Shown in pieces: positions 6,850-8,800 of a stretch of 8,800 nt of DNA (its first letter is position 1; every line of letters starts with the position of its first letter). Source of the stretch: Candidatus Bathyarchaeota archaeon (lineage in GTDB: Archaea; Thermoproteota; Bathyarchaeia; TCS64); NCBI GenBank assembly GCA_002726865.1, contig PBSW01000066.1, positions 1 through 8,800 of the forward strand, in the 5' to 3' direction. The notes beneath the pieces are model-generated. The model saw only the letters and a program-made list of their open reading frames with translations. It made no database searches and was not told where the DNA came from. Both the position numbers and the translations under genes were made by a program.

Positions 6850-7343
6850 ATTATTGACCCCACATAGCGCGCTTTGGAGCCATATTTTTCAAGAAGCTTC
6901 TGCGACTGCACCAGGAATAAATCCGCAATCGGGTAAACTAGTCTTCCCGTCCCTGAGGGTGAAAGAATACGCGCTACACTCTCGATGAAGATTGCATGAA
7001 TCCCCAAGATCTTTGCTACAAATAACGCGGGTACAGCTATCTCAGAGCCAGTCGATATGACGACGTCTGGTTTTTCCTTGATTAGAATTCGAAGCATCAT
7101 TGCGAAGGCCATTATCATTCGCCAAGGGTTTCGGCCTATGTTATTCAGGTAGTATCTTGGTCTTATTTCGGAGCCTGAGAAACCATGATAGGTTATGTAA
7201 AACACTTCAAATCCCTTGAATGCTTCTCTTAACAGCCAAAGCTGATACAGATGACCTCCATGAGAGGACACTAGACAAGCCTTCATGGTTTTCCAGCTGT
7301 GTCTCCATACTCCATGGTTTAAATTGTGACGTATCTCAATCAT
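6846..7343 (-). CDS. Alg14/PssD-like glycosyltransferase subunit
   Basis: N-terminal, acceptor-side half of a split GT28-type glycosyltransferase, 165 aa. Family features are SSHGGHLYQL at 26-35, ISTGSEIAVPALFVAKILG at 96-114, and IESVARILSPSGTGRLVY at 120-137 leading into DLFLVQ, with a terminal YVGSII. In yeast, Alg14 anchors Alg13 to the membrane. Here there is no clear N-terminal membrane helix; a hydrophobic stretch at 73-89 (PWRMIMAFAMMLRILIK) may associate with the membrane. The first 19 residues are not family-like, so translation may instead begin at ATG 7286 (residue 20, MKACLVSSHGGH). ATG 7343 is kept because an AT-rich element lies about 28 nt upstream. An 87-nt spacer separates it from the nucleotidyltransferase gene, and its stop overlaps the Alg13-like start. 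Confidence 0.9.
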   Translation of the reverse strand: MIEIRHNLNHGVWRHSWKTMKACLVSSHGGHLYQLWLLREAFKGFEVFYITYHGFSGSEIRPRYYLNNIGRNPWRMIMAFAMMLRILIKEKPDVVISTGSEIAVPALFVAKILGIHAIFIESVARILSPSGTGRLVYPIADLFLVQSQKLLEKYGSKARYVGSII

Positions 7344-7367
7344 CCATAGTTTAGGAATCTTCTCCTA

Positions 7368-7375
7368 GAATAAAC
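7368..7375 (-). promoter_or_regulatory. Candidate TATA box before the Alg14-like gene
   Basis: The minus strand reads GTTTATTC, centred about 28 nt upstream of ATG 7343, in the 87-nt gap (7344-7430) that is the widest break in the seven-gene cluster. This spacing would suit a leaderless internal promoter. The match to the archaeal TATA consensus is moderate, so the call is tentative. Confidence 0.22.
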
Positions 7376-7430
7376 CAGGCGAGAAATTCCCAGACGTGTT
7401 CGTATCTCACCAAAGCTTTAGTTGATATCA

Positions 7431-8123
7431 TTAGGTTCCTTCTCCATCTTTTCCAAGAACGTCCGAAAAACGAGTTGTTCGAATGTACTCTGTGGATAGA
7501 ATATTTTCTGGGTCATATAGGATAATCGGTACATCGTTCTTAACTTTCTTTCTGAACCATTCAACATTATCTGCTACATAGATATCGAGTGGGAAAGCCG
7601 ACGCCAGAGCGCGACTGTGCTCAAGAAGGAGGAAGACAGACACCTTCAATCCGTTTACAATTCCTCTTTTCCTTAGAATCCGCACATCCAAATCCGAAGT
7701 TGCAGTCAATTTTCCACGCGAAATACTCCCGATCATCATCCCAGCAAGGATGCTATCTTGAGAGCAGACTCGTTGTTCCAGCTGTAGTGCAAAATTCTTG
7801 AACTTAGTATGGCTAACGTGGGAAAGACCAGCATTCTTGAGCGCCACAAAAAATTGGCCGTTGAAAAGATAGTTCATGGTATGCGCTATCAGGAACCCCA
7901 ATAGAATTGTCCAGCCCATATGCAACTGGAGGACTGTGCTAAGGGTGTAGCTTACTACACCTAGAAACAACAGCTCGAGCACTAGCTTGAAGAGTAGCTC
8001 AGTTCTATCTACATGGAATATACTCTGGAAGGCCCAGCTTGATCCTATTACGATCAGCTTTCTTATAGGCGACGGTATGGTTTCTTTATGTAAGATTTTG
8101 AAGTAAACACTAGACTCGTCCAT
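7431..8123 (-). CDS. Membrane-anchored minimal nucleotidyltransferase
   Basis: A 230-aa protein with two parts. Residues about 43-62 and 70-90 are hydrophobic and probably form a membrane hairpin (LELLFLGVVSYTL, then WTILLGFLIAHTMNYLF). Residues about 105-190 form a pol-beta-type nucleotidyltransferase domain with GSISRGKLTATSDLDV at 132-147, giving the metal-binding pair Asp144 and Asp146, and a third acidic residue, Asp180, in FPLDIYVAD. The family transfers a nucleotidyl group from an NTP to an acceptor; nothing in the sequence identifies that acceptor. The start ATG at 8123 overlaps the end of the kinase gene by 14 nt, so the two are translated together. The position between a kinase and an Alg13/14-like pair points to a role in activating a sugar or lipid head group at the membrane (inference). 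It lacks the usual HEPN neighbour of the toxin-antitoxin MNT proteins. Confidence 0.82.
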   Translation of the reverse strand: MDESSVYFKILHKETIPSPIRKLIVIGSSWAFQSIFHVDRTELLFKLVLELLFLGVVSYTLSTVLQLHMGWTILLGFLIAHTMNYLFNGQFFVALKNAGLSHVSHTKFKNFALQLEQRVCSQDSILAGMMIGSISRGKLTATSDLDVRILRKRGIVNGLKVSVFLLLEHSRALASAFPLDIYVADNVEWFRKKVKNDVPIILYDPENILSTEYIRTTRFSDVLGKDGEGT

Positions 8124-8769
8124 AGTCCAACCACAGCTTTTCTAAGATAAGGTTGTGTATGGCTCCTATTGAACCCTCTGTGCTTATTATTGGAATTCCG
8201 AGTTCTTCGGTAACTTTAGTGAAAAGCAGCTGTCGTTCGTCAAGAGTGACATCAAACTCTAGCTCCTCCCGTCTATATCGTAATAGATCAGGTGGAAGAG
8301 AGAGGCCAACTTTCACATGTGTTTTTGGAACTAATCTGAGCAGTAGTCGACCTATTGTACTTCTCAGCAAGTCGGTTCTTCCTGTTGATACCATAAGATC
8401 AACTAGTCCGTCATAGACAAAGCGATCTGCGATTACTATCCGACCAAATAATGTATGCAAGTGTACTTTGAGTGCCATGTTAATGACTGTATCAATGTAG
8501 AATGTAATGGGGTAAAGGCTGGCCAATGCCTTCGATTTTCCAAAAAAGTGCATACCAATCTCAGTGCCTTGTGCAGTTCTGTATATTCTAGTAAATCCCC
8601 CGATCCTCGCCAAGGCTAATAGAGGCACTGAAAAGAAATGGCCGAACCTAACGTGTGAATAGATGCATCTATAACCTCTATGGCGAAGATATTTGATGAG
8701 TAAAGCTGCTTGGGTCGTTTTGCCAGTACCATCTACGCCACTGATGCTAATGACTAGTCCGCCTTTCAT
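8110..8769 (-). CDS. Thymidylate-kinase-like P-loop kinase of glycan cluster
   Basis: P-loop kinase of 219 aa related to dTMP kinase. The Walker A motif GVDGTGKTT is at 11-19, the DR(Y/F) motif appears as DRFVYDGLVDL at 115-125, and an arginine-rich lid is seen near 164-168 (RYRRE), with a late VTEELGIPII segment. Housekeeping dTMP kinases usually have a Ser-containing DRY region; the DRF-x-YD-x-LVD form is the variant found in kinases of polysaccharide clusters, whose substrate is not established. It is therefore more likely to phosphorylate a glycan- or lipid-related compound than dTMP, though dTMP kinase activity is not excluded. The start is ATG 8769, with a partial Shine-Dalgarno site (GATGAT) 5 nt upstream. 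Its end overlaps the nucleotidyltransferase gene by 14 nt. It is the first gene of the cluster visible here, and more may lie beyond the window edge. Confidence 0.85.
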   Translation of the reverse strand: MKGGLVISISGVDGTGKTTQAALLIKYLRHRGYRCIYSHVRFGHFFSVPLLALARIGGFTRIYRTAQGTEIGMHFFGKSKALASLYPITFYIDTVINMALKVHLHTLFGRIVIADRFVYDGLVDLMVSTGRTDLLRSTIGRLLLRLVPKTHVKVGLSLPPDLLRYRREELEFDVTLDERQLLFTKVTEELGIPIISTEGSIGAIHNLILEKLWLDYGRV

Positions 8770-8800
8770 TCAAGATCATCTTGTCTTTTTTCTGGAAAAA

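Noticed and set aside
7431..8123. MNT/HEPN-type toxin-antitoxin antitoxin
   Set aside because: There is no HEPN neighbour, the protein is twice the usual length, and it carries a membrane hairpin. Its neighbours are glycan genes.
8110..8769. Housekeeping dTMP kinase (tmk)
   Set aside because: The P-loop fits, but the DRFVYDGLVDL motif and the glycan-cluster context fit the kinase variant of polysaccharide loci better. The specific symbol is not supported.
1..8800. CRISPR array, insertion sequence or integration site
   Set aside because: No regularly spaced direct repeats, transposase, integrase or terminal inverted repeats were seen. The genes are intact and compactly arranged.

Overview
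The window is archaeal chromosomal DNA. The clearest evidence is a complete archaeal translation initiation factor 2 beta subunit (aIF2-beta, 138 aa) followed directly by a DUF424 protein, a pairing known only from archaea. Candidate TATA boxes about 25 nt before start codons (short or absent leaders) and GGTGA-type Shine-Dalgarno sites inside operons fit this. Base composition is moderate (low to mid 40s % GC by eye). A Thaumarchaeota/Bathyarchaeota-type (TACK) archaeon is plausible, but the lineage cannot be fixed from this sequence.

Layout. (1) Positions 21-750, minus strand: aIF2-beta then DUF424, a translation-related pair. (2) Positions 751-975: a divergent promoter region without a convincing gene. 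(3) Positions 976-2813, plus strand: an unrecognised basic protein of 240 aa, then a polytopic membrane protein of the LPG-synthase transmembrane / flippase-like family (PF03706). (4) Positions 2865-8769, minus strand: a seven-gene surface-glycan or glycolipid cluster, read from right to left. The order is a thymidylate-kinase-like P-loop kinase, a membrane-anchored minimal nucleotidyltransferase, an Alg14/PssD-like protein, an Alg13/PssE-like glycosyltransferase, two GT-B family 4 glycosyltransferases, and an NAD-dependent sugar epimerase/dehydratase. Several of these genes overlap (14, 4 and 1 nt), so at least parts are co-transcribed and translationally coupled. The flippase-like gene converges on the end of this cluster.

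How the genes may work together. The epimerase would supply a nucleotide sugar. The Alg13/Alg14-like pair would form one two-part glycosyltransferase acting on a lipid-linked acceptor at the cytoplasmic face of the membrane. The two GT4 enzymes would extend the chain. The kinase and the membrane-tethered nucleotidyltransferase form an adjacent, overlapping pair whose substrate is unknown; together they could activate an unusual sugar, alcohol or lipid head group by phosphorylation and nucleotidyl transfer. The flippase-like protein may belong to the same envelope pathway. This is inference from family and context.

Most notable. The epimerase's NAD-binding motif lies upstream of every ATG, GTG or TTG in its frame. 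The gene therefore appears to start at a CTG codon at 3845, seven nucleotides after a GGTGA ribosome binding site. The neighbouring glycosyltransferase uses a TTG start with a GAGGTGA site at exactly the same spacing. About half of the genes here start with non-ATG codons. The kinase plus membrane nucleotidyltransferase pair is the best candidate for undescribed biochemistry.
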